This document shows positions 32,741 to 44,714 of a stretch of 64,000 nucleotides of DNA, one piece after another. Positions within the stretch are counted from its first letter, which is position 1; the number at the start of each line of letters is the position of its first letter. Source of the DNA: Endomychus coccineus (taxonomy: Eukaryota; Arthropoda; Insecta; Coleoptera; Endomychidae); the NCBI GenBank assembly GCA_958510875.1, contig OY294067.1, positions 136,307,726 to 136,371,725 on the forward strand, read 5' to 3'. A program made the position numbers and the translations under genes. The notes beneath the pieces are model-generated. The model saw nothing but the letters and a program-made list of their open reading frames with translations, searched no databases and was not told the origin of the DNA.

Positions 32741-33840
32741 CAAACAGGTGCGCTAGTTATGGGAAATTGGCAATACAGTCAACGTTTGTGTTTGGACAAT
32801 TTTCGAGAGCACTTCCCAAACGTGGCAATATTACCGGACAATTTTTATGCATCCCTTACAAATTGTGTTGAAGAGTTTCGCGAAACTGGTTGTGTGACTC
32901 ATAAAAAAGGTGCTGGTAGACCTAGAGTTCGTACAGAAGAAGTTGTCAATGACGTTCGTCAACGTATTGATGAGGAGCCTGCAAAATCTTTGAAACGTCT
33001 TTCTCAGGAAATTGGACTTTCTTATGGAACATGTCAGAAGATTTTAAAGAAAGCATCCATATAAGATGCAAGTACATCAAGCTCTTCTGCCCGCAGACCA
33101 CCCCAGACGCCTTGCTTACTGCCATCGGTTTGTCAATAATTTAATGAATGACGATCTTCTGGACTCAACTTTTTTTTCTGACGAAGCGTGGTTCCACTTT
33201 TCGGGATACATCAATTCTCAAAATATGCGAATGTGGAGCAATGATAACCCTTATGTTTTTACTGAATCGCCACTACATGCTCAAAAAGTCGGTGTTTGGA
33301 TGGCAGTTTCTCGCAGAAGAATTTGTGCAACAGTTAAACGATGATGAACTTCGGTACGGTTATTTCCAGCATGACGGTGCAAAAAAGTTTGCATACAGAA
33401 GTTGAGTTTCCTCCGAGATCACCTTGTTTGACAATTATGGACAATTATGGACTATATTTCCTTACTTAAAATACAAGATTTTCGCAACTCCGGTAAATAA
33501 TTTGCAAGAACTTCAACAAAGAATAGTTCAGCAATGTGCAGCCATAACGCCAGAAATGCTGCAAAATGGTTTTCACAGCATGAGGATGCGCGTCAACTTG
33601 TGCATCGAACATAACGGGGGACATTTCCAACAATTACTGTAATTTAGTTTTTCTTGTTACTAAAACCGTTATTTCATAATTTGTAGTTCATTATTGTTTT
33701 ACAACTGAAATAAATAGGTATGAAATTTGTAGGTTATTGATGATGTCAGTGTGACAGTGACATAATTTCAAACGTGAGGTAAGACACACGTTTTAGATTA
33801 CACAACCACCCTTGCCAAGATAATTTTTGATATCCCGGTA
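32741..33840 (+). mobile_element. Mariner-type transposon nested in the palindrome
   Basis: Interrupts the right arm of the palindrome: arm sequence stops at about 32740 and resumes at about 33838. It contains a broken transposase ORF and a 3' end (33680-33840) that matches 6290-6460 closely, ending ttgatatcccggta. The left inverted repeat is not recognisable, so the 5' end is truncated or rearranged. Confidence 0.75.
32759..33642 (+). pseudogene. Mariner-type (DD34D-like) transposase, broken
   Basis: An N-terminal helix-turn-helix region (32759-33061) reads YSQRLCLDNFREHFPN, GAGRPRVRTEEVVNDVRQRI and LSQEIGLSYGTCQKILKK, followed by a stop at 33062. The catalytic part (33066-33344) has LLPADHPRRLAYCHRF, FFSDEAWFHFSGYINSQNMR (first catalytic Asp in S-D-E) and PLHAQKVGVWMAVSRRRI. 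A deletion and shifts follow, then FVQQLNDDELRYGYFQHDGA (second Asp, H-D-G-A), PPRSP-like remains near 33410 and a C-terminal QELQQRIVQQCAAITPEMLQ segment. The stop, an internal deletion and shifts make it non-functional. Confidence 0.75.
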
Positions 33841-33940
33841 TTTCGTCTGAAATTTGCAGAATACGGTTTTTTCAAAATGGCCGATTTTGGGGCAAAAAAA
33901 TTAGGTAGTTCAAAATACCAGAAACCGAAAGAAGAGAAAT

Positions 33941-34340
33941 GAAAATAAATTTTTCCACCAAAACAGAATATGAAAAATCAAAAACTCTTTGACATATACT
34001 CAATTTTTTAATGTGCTGAAACACACACTTAATGGGCCCTATTTTGGGCCCACTACTTCGAATCGACTTCGGACCAGATCCAAAAATCGCGTATTAATTT
34101 GTCCAACAACTTTTATCAAACATCTTACCATACAACCCATAGCATTGTCTCAAAACGTAAAAAACCGAAAAATGGCCATTTTTGCGTCCAAAAAATGGTC
34201 ATAGTTTTTCGAGCACAGGGTTAATCCAAAATTTAAACTACACCATCGTGTTCAGCGTGTCGAAATTCATGAGAATAAACCAAGATTAGACCTAGCGGGA
34301 ATTCGGACAAAAAAATTCCTTAAATGCCTGGACTAACCAG
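33941..34340. other. Non-coding DNA
   Basis: No gene recognised between the palindrome and the next repeat cluster. Confidence 0.3.
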
Positions 34341-34344
34341 TTTC

Positions 34345-34850
34345 CTCATTGTTTTTGTAGTTCCAAGTGACAATCCGTAGGTCTGAGGTTATTGAACGTA
34401 TATTTTTGTAAGATGCACTCTGCAAACAGCCTATTTTCCTGATGTACTTCCAAACGGCAATCCATAAATAGGAACAGCGTATTTCTCTAATACTTTTTGT
34501 AGGTCCAAACGGCAATTCGTAGGTCTGAGGTTATTGAAAGTATATTTTTAGAACAGCATATTCACCTCATTTCACAAAGAGGAATGTATGCTCTTCAATA
34601 ATGTGCACCAAAAATACACTTTCAATAACTTCAGACCTACGCATTGCCGCTTGGAACTATAAAAAGTATGAAGGAAATAGGCAGTTCTACATAATGCATG
34701 TAGCAAAAATACAATTTCAATAACCTCAGACCTACGAATTGCCGCTTTCCCTGATGTCTTCCAAGGAGCAAGCCGTAGGTAGGAAAAACGTATTTCCCTA
34801 ATTCTTTTTGTAGGTTCAACCAACAAAATAAAAAAAATGAATTTAGGAAC
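34345..34850. repeat. Inverted/direct repeat cluster (MITE-like)
   Basis: The ~35-bp unit caattcgtaggtctgaggtt followed by attgaa occurs twice on plus (34371 and 34513) and twice on minus (34611-34650 and 34705-34745), so the cluster is roughly palindromic about 34580. A second unit (cgtatttc, then ctttttgtaggt) occurs at about 34472 and 34789. No ORF of interest. The arrangement looks like nested or tandem copies of a non-autonomous DNA element. Confidence 0.6.
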
Positions 34851-35425
34851 TGGCAGAGAAGTACTGAAACAATTATACAGCACTCTATGAGTCTCCGAAC
34901 AGCCAAACATATCATAATAATGATATCTAAGGAAATAAGTTATCTATGACACCAGTCTCTCAAACGAAACGAGAAGAAATACCTTGTAGGGAGGCTACAA
35001 TTAAATGGCAGATGCTGTTTATTCACTTTAAATGCAAAATTTCCATTTTCACTGCGTTTCATCATCAAAATAGTGGAATGTAGTTGAAAGAGACATATTT
35101 CACGACATTCAGGCTAGTTTTTATGTGCTTTTGAGGTCAATATCTTGAGATAAACATGGTGTTAATTATGAGAAGATTTTATTTGTTTTCTGGAAAACGG
35201 TGCATTTCCGTAGATTTTTCTTTCACGATCGTTCATAAGGAACACGTAAGTAGTCTGTACAAAAATTTTCATCAACATCGGGGGTAAAAATCTTGTAAAT
35301 AATTACCACAACATTATTCATTTCGATCCTTTTAATTCAGTTTTTTGTAAAATATTCAGATCAAATTGACAAACGAAAAAGAAAGACAGGTTATGTTTCT
35401 ATTCAAAGACGACTTTAGTAGTGAA
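34851..35425. other. Non-coding DNA
   Basis: No gene recognised. Confidence 0.3.
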
Positions 35426-35460
35426 CATAGATAACTCGGTCGGTAGTAGAGTTATCTATG
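35426..35460. repeat. 12-bp perfect inverted repeat
   Basis: catagataactc (35426-35437) and gagttatctatg (35449-35460) are perfect inverted copies separated by 11 bases. They could form a hairpin, but no T run or gene context assigns a role. Confidence 0.6.
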
Positions 35461-35639
35461 GTAGTGAAGCTCCGAAATCGGGACTTTCAACTATAAGCGG
35501 CGGTAAAGGCTAATATATCTTTGAAGTACGTTTACGGAACCGGTTTCAAAACATAAAGTAACTTTAATTTCATCATGGAACCGGCCGTTAATAATTCATC
35601 GTTTAACATTGTTGTGGAACATAGTGAATTATTATTATA

Positions 35640-35935
35640 GTCGTCAACTAAAGAATGTTTTTTTCAAACAAATTTTGCATAAATGCCGATAAGACAGGAA
35701 AAAGTGCTATATACTTTGAGAGACTATTCAAATGACTTTATTATTGAAACATATATAAAGTTTCTTGGTATTAATATCAATCCCAAACTCACCTGGAATA
35801 GTCATATAAATGAGGTAGCTCGTGAACTAAGTGAAAATATATATCTGTTGAGATACTCTCTTATCGGAGATTTTACTGCCACATACTCGTGTTTACTTAC
35901 AAAAAAAAAAAACATCAAAATCTCAATTTGATCAG
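35640..35935 (+). pseudogene. Jockey/BS-like RT fragment
   Basis: A short plus-strand remnant of the post-catalytic part of a non-LTR RT. FCINADKTGK lies near 35665-35695 in one frame (family pattern L-x-L-N-x-x-K-T). A shifted frame then has IKFLGININPKLTWNSHINE (35755-35815; family pattern K-F-L-G-I-x-I-D-x-x-L-x-W-x-x-H-I). It ends in a poly(A)-like run near 35900. It is a relic with one shift in 300 bases. Confidence 0.65.
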
Positions 35936-37210
35936 TTTTTCTGCCTTCACTGAAAATTCCTGTATATAAAGATGTGAGCCGAGAATAAATGAAACTCTGA
36001 TTCCCCTAACTTTGGCTAAACTGAGAAGGAATCGTCATAGATCTCATTTATTCAATGGTAGTCTCCAGGTATATTTTGTTATTCGGAACCACTTCCTCTA
36101 CCTGAATGGTTTCAAACTCAACGATATACGAGTGCTACTGATAGTTCTTACACCCATTGGCAGAATATAACTTCACAAACAAATGTTAGTATTCCGTGTT
36201 TTTGTTTACTACACATTATTGATAACATTTGAACAAACAATTCATGAGTTACAGATTGTTACGATAACCAGTATTGTATTATTTTTTTGACATATCTACG
36301 AGTGTTTTTTATTCGGATTTGATTGTTCATTTGAGTCTTATCTGCAATAATCATGTCTGTTCTGTTGATTTTTCTTGATAAATAGAATATTATCTAGATG
36401 ACGATGATGTGTCTTCTATTATTCATGCATATAACTATTTGAACTAGAACTTTGTAATTGAGCACTATAATTTATTGTATTATTCTTTAGTTTATCTATA
36501 CCAACTATAGCCAACACAGCAACATCAGATAAATATACCAACCTTACTGATATTTAGAAACCCTACGTGTATTTCAACTACTAAGATTATCATATTCATT
36601 AGAAGAATGGAAAATCTTCATTACAGTTCTGCTGAAGATGACAAATTAGTTGCCACAAATCATTTATTCAGATTTCTGGATATTAATTTGGTTGGATACA
36701 TTTATTTGAGGCTGTAGCCGTTTCCTTTGTGATAGTAGGCAGATATCGAGCTTCACCTCGATCCACGATTAGTAAGAATTTGGTAGTGATTTGGGTTCAA
36801 ACCTAAGCTGACTTGAATTAAGTTTCTCTGAAGGAGTTGCATAATATATAGTTGGTTAGGTCAGTAAACACACTCGCAGTACCAGTTTGCTCCTTCAGAA
36901 ACCATCACCACACCAATATGATTTCTCCTTATGTTTTAAGGAAATAATTGAAACAAATCAACGTAATCCATTAGTAATTGATAGTTCTACTAATCTATGG
37001 CAACTCAGTTGTTGGAATATGTATCTAGATTAATTCGGTCTACAATTTAGGTCTATTGTTTGGGTAACCTAATCGATTATTATTCACTAATGAAACGAAT
37101 CATAGTAATTAGTTAAATTTCATTATCTCAATTATGACAACCTATAACATATAACATTCTCTATATACACATATTGAGTAAACATGAACATAAATATAAC
37201 AACAAATCCT
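35936..37210. other. Anonymous AT-rich DNA
   Basis: No gene, repeat or mobile-element domain recognised. Confidence 0.35.
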
Positions 37211-37213
37211 CAA

Positions 37214-37500
37214 TCATCTAGAGACAGATACAGGCAATAAAAAATTAACAGAACTGCAAGCCACACCCATTCCAGAATCTATACAATTCAACCGATCTAA
37301 ACCAAGTAGTTCAAGGGATCTGCAAAAAATATTGGCTATGAGTAATAAAACTACACCTTTTTTGAAAATAGGTTTTACTATTGATTTTTTTAGATCTAAT
37401 GGAAATATACCATTTGTGAAAGATAAATTGAATATACGTGTCAACGGTTTGGCAATGAAATCCTTACAAGTTTTCAGGAATTTTGTAGAGATCAAGATAC
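37214..37500 (-). pseudogene. Jockey/BS-like RT N-terminal fragment
   Basis: On the minus strand, ISTKFLKTCKDFIAKPLTRI, FNLSFTNGIFP and DLKKSIVKPIFKKG form the segment just before and including the first conserved RT block of jockey-like elements (pattern G-x-F-P-x-x-x-K-x-x-x-V-x-P-I-x-K-x-G). After KKG the frame loses homology. It is the same kind of element as the 35.6-kb fragment but in the opposite orientation. Confidence 0.6.
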
Positions 37501-37655
37501 AGATTTTGTAATTTGAATATGAACATAAGTTAACATAAAGAGAACATTAACTGAATATGTTGAAGAGACAAATAATAGACAACAGAAACAGAATAGAAAA
37601 TATAAAATCAATGAGCAGATCTCAATAGTTATCAGCAATTGTATAAACGATCCTT
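37501..37655. other. Short non-coding spacer
   Basis: Nothing recognised between two retrotransposon fragments. Confidence 0.3.
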
Positions 37656-38350
37656 CAATGTACGATCAAATAGGCTTGAAATTCGAGGTTGCCCTCTAGT
37701 CTTCCTTCTCGACTGATCTGAAATTCGAGACCAAGTTCTTCAGCAGCTTTTTGTGCTGCCTTAATGACAAATGCCCTCACTCTGGCCAATCCGAGACTTA
37801 GAACAAGGAACAGGAGAAGGTCCGAACTCCTAAGGAACTTTACAAGCTAATTCCAGAACTACACTTCGATGAAGACCTTCCAGACTAAGAAGTCCCCTAC
37901 CTCTTGGTTACTAGCCTGTGACGTGAGAGATGAATGCTGAAAACGGATGACCTAGGATGCAAACTGTGATGAATATGCATCATTTTTCGTGTGTCTTTTC
38001 CGAGCCTATGCTGCTCATCGGCTGTCCACTTCACTTCACCACTCTAAAATAGCTAAGCAGGACTGGAACGGCAATCATATTTGTTACAGACGTCTTGTTC
38101 TCACTCGTTCCCTTTCCTGGGAACCGTAATAATTAGGACGCTGTTGGAATCCCAGGTAAGATGTTTGAAGATGCTTCCGTCGGCAAGCTGCATATTCTCG
38201 TGCACTTTCGGAAATCGTAATCTCCTCAAGTGAAATACTGCGCACTGGTCAAACAATTCGGTGCCAATTGAATGTCTCCTAACGCGTCCTGCCAAGATCT
38301 CTATCTGGTTTCAACCGCTGTAAACATATGTTTCAAGGGACACGTTCTAC
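37656..38350 (-). pseudogene. R4/Dong-like non-LTR element, post-RT fragment
   Basis: On the minus strand the segments QLADGSIFKHLTW (near 38195-38150), LLSYFRVVKWTADEQHRLGK, DTRKMMHIHHSLHPRSSV and a decayed G-R-G-L-x-S-L block appear in order. This is the region after the RT catalytic core in the R4/NeSL (restriction-like endonuclease) group, where the pattern L-D-x-x-T-R-K-x-x-x-x-H-x-x-x-H-P is followed by G-G-R-G-L. It has frameshifts and stops. It may be the missing 3' part of the same family as the element at 43.0-44.5 kb, which has the same orientation. Confidence 0.55.
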
Positions 38351-39555
38351 ATCAACGTTTGCTTGACTAGCCCCAGTTGCAATTAAATGTAAATTGATGA
38401 TGAAAGATAAACATAGCTCCCTAAACTCTTTACTCGCAAAACATCTAGCTTGATCTGATGGAACCCCAAATAATGATATAGAATATTTCACGATTTTATT
38501 ATGTTACTAGTGTCAATCTTTGAGTGTATCATGTATTTAGTAAGCCCGTCAATAATTACTATTAAATATTTTTTTGAATTATTTTCCCAGTAATTTTCCC
38601 TGTAATGTTTATTTGTATTGTATGCCACGGAATATCAGATTTGGGAATTGGATAAGTTCAATCTGAGTTCTACCCGATCTAGATTTTGAAATTTTACATG
38701 TAATACAATTCTCATCATATTTAGGGTAATATTTGTCATGTGTTTAAGCCAATGAAGTTCAAACGCTTTCAAAAATTGAATAAAATCAGCCATTGCGGAA
38801 AATTCATTCTAAACTTAAATAAAATGAGTATTAAAAGTTCTACTTTCACTACTTCAATGAATAAATGTAACCATAGCTTCTTCAAACGAATATTACAAAG
38901 TACTAGCCTACTACCTACTATATAAATTCAATGATAATCTCAGGAGAGATGGTTATTGAAATTTTACCTAATCGGGTTTAAGCCATTGGAGGATTACCTG
39001 ACAAACTGGTATCAAACGGAAAAAGCTTATTATACAAGTTTAACATGGAGGAAGTATTAAGTATTTGCTGATCGTTCTAAAATATATCGGACTTCTTATA
39101 TTCATTTTCCAGTGAATTTAATTCATTACTTTCATTCTGAATGTGTAAAATATTGAAATTGTCATTAAAGTAATGGTTTTTCATAATTAAATGTTCCGCA
39201 AAAGTTGAATCTGATTTATAATTAATGAAAGTAAGCCTAATTTGAAATTTTAGTAGTGGGTAGCCCTAGATATTTGTGATACTAACGTAAGAATACATTT
39301 GTTTCATTTTAGGAAACACTGAGTTAATAGCTAACTTGTATCGTTTTTAGATCTATCCTAAGATTATCATTATTGATATACATTAGGTAGCTCTTTGTAA
39401 GACTTCTTTATTGAAGTTACTTTTATTCATTAAACTAGTGGAAATCGAACTTTTATTTCACTTAAGTTCAATCACTTTATCTAAAGTTTTTTCCCATCCT
39501 GAATTTACAATGGCTTCATGAACATGATTTATTAGATACCCTCTAAATACTCGAA
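38351..39555. other. Anonymous AT-rich DNA
   Basis: No gene recognised. A 61-codon open frame at 38740-38925 has no features. Confidence 0.35.
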
Positions 39556-39559
39556 GAAC

Positions 39560-40310
39560 TATTGACAGACATCTTGTTCGACCAAGTCGTTGAATTCTTC
39601 TATAAAGTATTCCTTTACGCAATTCATATTTTCATTAAGTCATCACAACATTCATTATTGTTCCGCGAGAAGCCAATCATCTGTACTGTCCGTAAGAATT
39701 ATTAGTTTTTCTGGATCTTTCAAAACAATTTTATTTTGACGATAGTATGGTAAAAAAGATTAAGAGAAGAAATTTGTCACCATAAATAACCTCTCTAGGC
39801 GTCAAATCTTTTTTATTGCATGAAGATTTAAGAGTATTACAAACGGTAAATTAAGTTAAATGTCTTCCTTGTAAATATTCATGGTAATGTTTTATGACAT
39901 TTACAACAGCTAAGGTTTCCAACCCATATGAATGATGCCTTGAATCTGCCGGAGATGTTCTTTGACTGTAATATTCAATTATTATCTAATTTTTGTTTCA
40001 GTATTGCACTATACCCCTGAGAGCTTGCATCAGTAAAAATTCCAATAGGATAGTGTGGATCAAATATCATAAATACATCGGAATGATTTTTTGACGAATC
40101 AATTCATGCTCTGATTTCCATTGGAAATGGTTCTAACTAAATGTTAAAACATAAAATGGGCCAGCAAATTGCGAAAATTTTGGAATAAACTAACGAAAGT
40201 AGGAAGCTTAACCAAACAATTGTCGGGTAACTGCTTGAGGAGGTAGTGAAGCTAATAAAGACTGAATTTTACACGACTTAGGCCGTATTTGACCATTTTC
40301 TTTCAATATC
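39560..40310 (-). pseudogene. Ty3/gypsy pol fragment (RT end and RNase H)
   Basis: The minus strand gives, in several frames, FIPKFSQFAGPFYVL near 40190 (end of the RT), then PIGIFTDASSQGYSAILKQK near 40070-40000, which is the RNase H start with its T-D-A-S motif. A decayed E-T-L-A-V-V-x-x-x-K-x-x-x-x-Y-L block near 39920-39880 and a LTPREVIYG-like stretch near 39800 follow. These belong to a Ty3/gypsy polymerase. No protease, integrase or LTR was recognised. Confidence 0.6.
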
Positions 40311-40749
40311 TAATTATTCTATGACATTATTATTTCATGCAAAAAGGGCATCATCGAAAGGATGATGGAGGATTGTAACACACATGTAAGTCGATTAACA
40401 AATAGTCTAATTAACCAGAATAAACTTATAAAAAGCCTATGTGTGTCTCAATAGTGGTGTCAGGTATGTCGTATTTATGGAAACCTGTGATAAAAAACAC
40501 GTAAACCCGACGAGTTATGTAGAGTAGGTACCTACGTGAGAAACTGTTGTATATTTAGGCCTCTGCGCTCCTAGTTTTGAATGAAAAACTGCAGATAACT
40601 TCAGAAGGTTTATTCAACGTTTCACATTGTTTCTGGAAGCATCGAACTTGACTAAGAATCCAGAAGCAAGTTAAATTGTTGTATTCTTACATCTTGTTGG
40701 TGATAAATCGTACGGGCTCTACAATACGTTTTCGTTCGAAAGAGATGAA

Positions 40750-42780
40750 GATCCAACGGAATAGAAAAGAAATGGGAAGAAGAGTGCGCCTTGATGAAAA
40801 ATGAAATTTTTGAACGTTCTAAATTGAATAAGATGGTTCAAAATAGAAGGCAATCTTTAGATAATTTTGTAACCAAACTGAAAAAAGCTGTAGATTCGAT
40901 GGAATATGAAAAGCCAGAGATCGAATAATGAATGGAATATTTGAGAAAAATACGCAAGAACGTCTCTTACGTGAATCAAAATTAACCCTGGACGAGGCTT
41001 TAAGCTTCTGTAGAGCGATAGAAGCTAGTAAAGTTCAATCTGAAGCACTACAAACAGAAGTGAAAGCCTATGGCAAGACATGTGCAGAGTGTTGAGGTAG
41101 AAACCACTTTACGAGTATGTGTAAACCGACAGAACAAGCTAGAAAAGGAGAAAGAAATGAGAATAAGGAAGAAAAATGTGCACGTGATAGAAAAAACTCA
41201 TCAGAAACATAATGGAGAAGAAAAGGGAAATTCTAGTGACAGTGAAAATAGTTTTTATTCAGATTCTATTCAAAAGGAAATAACATCCAAAGTACCTCTA
41301 ATAATATAAGAATTATATATTGACAATTTGCCTGTAGAATTTAACTTCCATACAGGCGCTGAAGTAAGTGTAATTTGAAAATTATTCTCGAAGAAATTGA
41401 ACCTAGTGTTGAAGTAAGAAAAACTAGCAAATCAGTTGTCTCTTATAGTAGTTTCAAGCTTAAAACTATAGGCGAAGTTAAACTTACTTATTGATGCTGA
41501 AAATCAAATTTTCTTGTTAGGCTTGAATGATTGCATATCATTGAATGATCAAACGAATAGATGCTAATATGTACCTGTCGTTACTCCGATAAGGCTTCTT
41601 TATAATCTGCATGAAAGACTCAAATCCTAATCAGGGAAACTTGAATCACAGGGAATTATCACAACAGTTGATAAACCCACTGGATGGGTTCATCCACTTG
41701 TGAATGTTGAGAAGCCAAATAATGAGTCAATACTATGTTTCAACCCGAAAAGTCTTAATACCGTCATTGAACGTGAATATTTTATAATCCCCTCTGTTGA
41801 GGAAATATCTGTAAGACTGAGAAACAAAAAATATTTTACTGTCCTGAACATGAAGGATGGCTACTGGCAAGTAGGCTTAGATGATCCCAGTTCAGATCTA
41901 TGTATCTTCGAAACACCATTTGGCTTGTATAAATTTTTGAAATTATCATTTCATAATTGCTCAGCCCCAGAAGTTTAAAGAAATGAACTCTCAAATGGGA
42001 AGGAGATGACATGTGTTCGATGATTTTATCATTACAGTAGAAACAGAAGTCGAACATGATAAGAACGTAGAAATAGTATTTAAGCGAGCGTCAAAATATA
42101 ACATCAAATTAAATAAATCAAAAATACAATTTAAAATAGAGTGTTATATTTATGGGTAAATTTTTTTCAAAAAAGAGAACAGACGCAATGAAATCTACGT
42201 CAATGTCATCTTAATATGCCAAATGTAAAAAACTAAATCAATTATTACGAATTTTAGGGATGGTTAAATATGTAGGCAAATTTATTCCTCACTTATCAGA
42301 AATAACTGCACCTCTTAGTTAATTAACTGGATTAGATGTAGAGTGGCACTGGCATGATGGACAACAAACAGTTTTATCGCAAGTATAGCACTTACTTACA
42401 AACTCAAGAGTGTTATCTTTTTCAACCCAAGAAAACTTCTAGAAAATGAAACATATAGCTCAAAAGATGATATGGGAGACACCCTGTAGTATTCGACTAA
42501 CATAGTTTAACGTCGACAGACAAATTGGGAAAGAAGCTTTTTGCGGTACAAAAATTCCAATTATGCATATATGGACTTGATATTATAGTGCATAGTGATC
42601 ACAAACCTTTGCAAACAGTTTTCAAGAAAGACATGCTATCACTCTCACGAAAACCTCTACGCATAAGGTTAAAACTATTAAATTATAATTTAAATGTTAT
42701 TTACAAACCTGGAAAAAATATGTAGATATCAGATATATTATCACGAGCGTTAAAGCATAAAATCAAATTAAAAATAGATT
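40750..42780 (+). pseudogene. Ty3/gypsy gag-pol relic
   Basis: Decayed plus-strand gag-pol. Gag part: SKLNKMVQNRRQSLDNFVTK (40830-40890), then a CCHC knuckle near 41070-41110 (C-x2-C-x4-H-x4-C spacing, with a stop inside). Protease: FHTGAEVSVI near 41350-41375, with the catalytic Asp of D-T-G-A changed to His. RT: CFNPKSLNTVIEREYFIIPS, KKYFTVLNMKDGYWQVGLDD and FETPFGLYKFLKLSF (41740-41950), then FDDFIITVETEVEHDKN near 42013-42060, the remains of the YxDD box. RNase H/connection: HSDHKPLQTVFKKDML and LLNYNLNVIYKPGKNM (42590-42722). No integrase is visible. Many stops; non-functional. Confidence 0.75.
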
Positions 42781-43035
42781 ATGTTGTACATACAATAAAA
42801 AATAATTTACCAATATCAGAAGACAAAAAAAAAACATTCTTAACTGAAAATGAAAAGATAAATGACCCAGTAACAAAAAAAAATTCGCGAAGATAATATA
42901 ATAAAAACATATTATAAAATAAAAACAGGAACAAACTTATCGTGCTTACTAAACTCCGAAAAGAAATACCAAACAAATTACATGAAGGACATTTTTTTTA
43001 GAGAGAACGGAATCACTTGCACGAGAGATATTATA

Positions 43036-44525
43036 TTAGCCAAAACCATGCCTACAGCTCGTGTATATTTTTATAACCACGTTAAGAGCTCGATTGAGGT
43101 TTTTCTCCTCAGAGGTGTACAGTTTCTGATCATCCATGTGAATTGAATGGGTGATCTGATGCCTCCGGTCATTCGGTGGTCCAGAGTAATATCCACGAGT
43201 CCGTGTTGATGCAATGGAGAGCGGCAGCAGTGAGATGTTGAACAAGAGGGGGCTCAAGGCGCCTCCTTGGAAAACCCCCCTCTTGAAAGTTACCAATTCT
43301 GTCGATACTCGTCATATACCTTATGTGATGGCAAAATGAGTATTCCAGAGTGGCAACAGATGTTTTATGAATCTCACTGGCGGGGTTGGTACTGCAAGGC
43401 ATCGGAGCAAGTATAATAATAGTTCATGTGATGTTGAATCAAATGCCTTGCGATAGTCAATCCAGGCCATGGAAAGGTTGCGCTTGTAGTTTAGGGAGTC
43501 TTGAGTGATAGAACTATCTATAACCAGGTTCTCCCAGCTACCCTCCATGTCTTTCTTTGCCTCACGCTGCTGGCTGTTCTTAATTACCGGATCGATCAAT
43601 CTCAACAACCTAGAATACAAGATACGTGTAAATAACATGTAGCAGGTGTTGAGACAAGTGATTGGCCGTTAGTTCTTGGGATCAGACAAGTCTCCATTCC
43701 TTGAAAGCCCCACAGTGTACCCCTCGACAGCCCACTTTGAAATCTGATGCTCCTCTTTAAGCCAAGAGTCAAAGACACTGGCCAGACGACGGTGAGTGGA
43801 AGGAAATTCTTTCCATCACCATATATCAATGCCGTCAGGGCCGGGAGCAGCACTCTACATTTTAGTGTGTGATGGTGACGGCACATCTTGTCGACTTCAC
43901 GCCTAATTTTGGCAATCCCTGCCGCTAGAAATGAAATCCATCACACAATGGATTCGAGATGCTTGCTGCCTCACCGATTGGATTTTGACGTCGACTTTGT
44001 GTCGACACCGTTCGGTTTGCTCGATTTGGTCGTGCGGTGTCTTCCTTCGCCCTTTCGGGACAAGTTGCTCTGCGGCACCATACACGGCCTCGTTAATTTC
44101 CCAGAGGTCGGCGAATTCCGTTGTTAGTCAACGAGTCAAATTCTATCAGCTCGTGTGGTCGTGCGAAGACCCTTACGTTGCTTCAGGTTGTCCTAGTTGG
44201 AAGATCTATTTCGTTCCACCACCAGATCAGTTGCGACGCCCCCACACGTGTAGTTGGTGCGATCAGGTTTTGCAGCCTAGCGGAGATACGTTGTTATATA
44301 TCCGGTGTCTGCAGGTAGAAAACTTGATTCCGCAACGTCTGTGCGGAAAAATCGCGCCACTGAAGATGCATGATACACCAAAGTGCATGCAGCCGCGACA
44401 TGTATCCCCTACGGCTTGCTGCCCTCGAAGCCGTCCAGCAAATCAGTTCATTCGTCCACTCAGAGCGTGCATGTACATTGCTGTCGTCAACATCGTGATC
44501 GTCCTGTTTGGCTTCACTCACCTGT
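43036..44525 (-). pseudogene. R4/Dong-like non-LTR retrotransposon
   Basis: Minus-strand element, GC-richer than its surroundings. From the 5' end: WRDFSAQTLRNQVFYLQTPD (44345-44295), KGRRKTPHDQIEQTERCRHK (~44040-43980), a decayed fingers region with PLTVVWPVS (43820-43780), MLFTRILYSRLLRLIDP and MAWIDYRKAFDSTSHELLLY (43470-43410; catalytic A/Y-I-D-Y-x-K-A-F-D-S), RGVFQGGALSPLLFNISLLP (43280-43215) and HMDDQKLYTSEEKNLNRAL (43140-43080; catalytic Y-M-D-D with Tyr changed to His). The I-D-Y-x-K-A-F-D-S and M-D-D-x-K-L-Y boxes are typical of R4/Dong elements. Frameshifts throughout. Confidence 0.65.
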
Positions 44526-44714
44526 ACCTACTCCTCATCCGACGAGGAGCTGACGTGGGAGGCCAATCTTCTGCTGCCAGGAACAAAAGGTATTGAGTGG
44601 GGTTTCCGAGCCGATTTAACGCCGACTTTTTATCGAGGTTGTCCCCTCTACGCTAGGATATATGGTTGCGCAGGTTACGAGAGACAAGTATGAGTAGACA
44701 AATTCATTTATTTT

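Larger units (their letters stand above)
30850..33940. repeat. Large palindrome (arms ~0.9-1 kb)
   Basis: The left arm 30850-31825 is inverted against 31936-32740 plus 33838-33940. The right arm is split by a mariner insertion. Matching landmarks are cggccatttcgaaaaat versus ttttcaaaatggccg at the outer ends, cgatttgggtt versus aacccaaatcg, and catatggttacc versus ggtaaccatatg at the centre. The unpaired centre is ~110 bp. About 120 bp near 30930-31050 has no partner. Both arms carry the same decayed cysteine-rich coding tail. Confidence 0.8.

Noticed and set aside
43888..44596. Long plus-strand open frames up to 221 codons
   Set aside because: They are antisense to the R4-like element on the minus strand, which has recognisable motifs; GC-rich antisense frames are expected.
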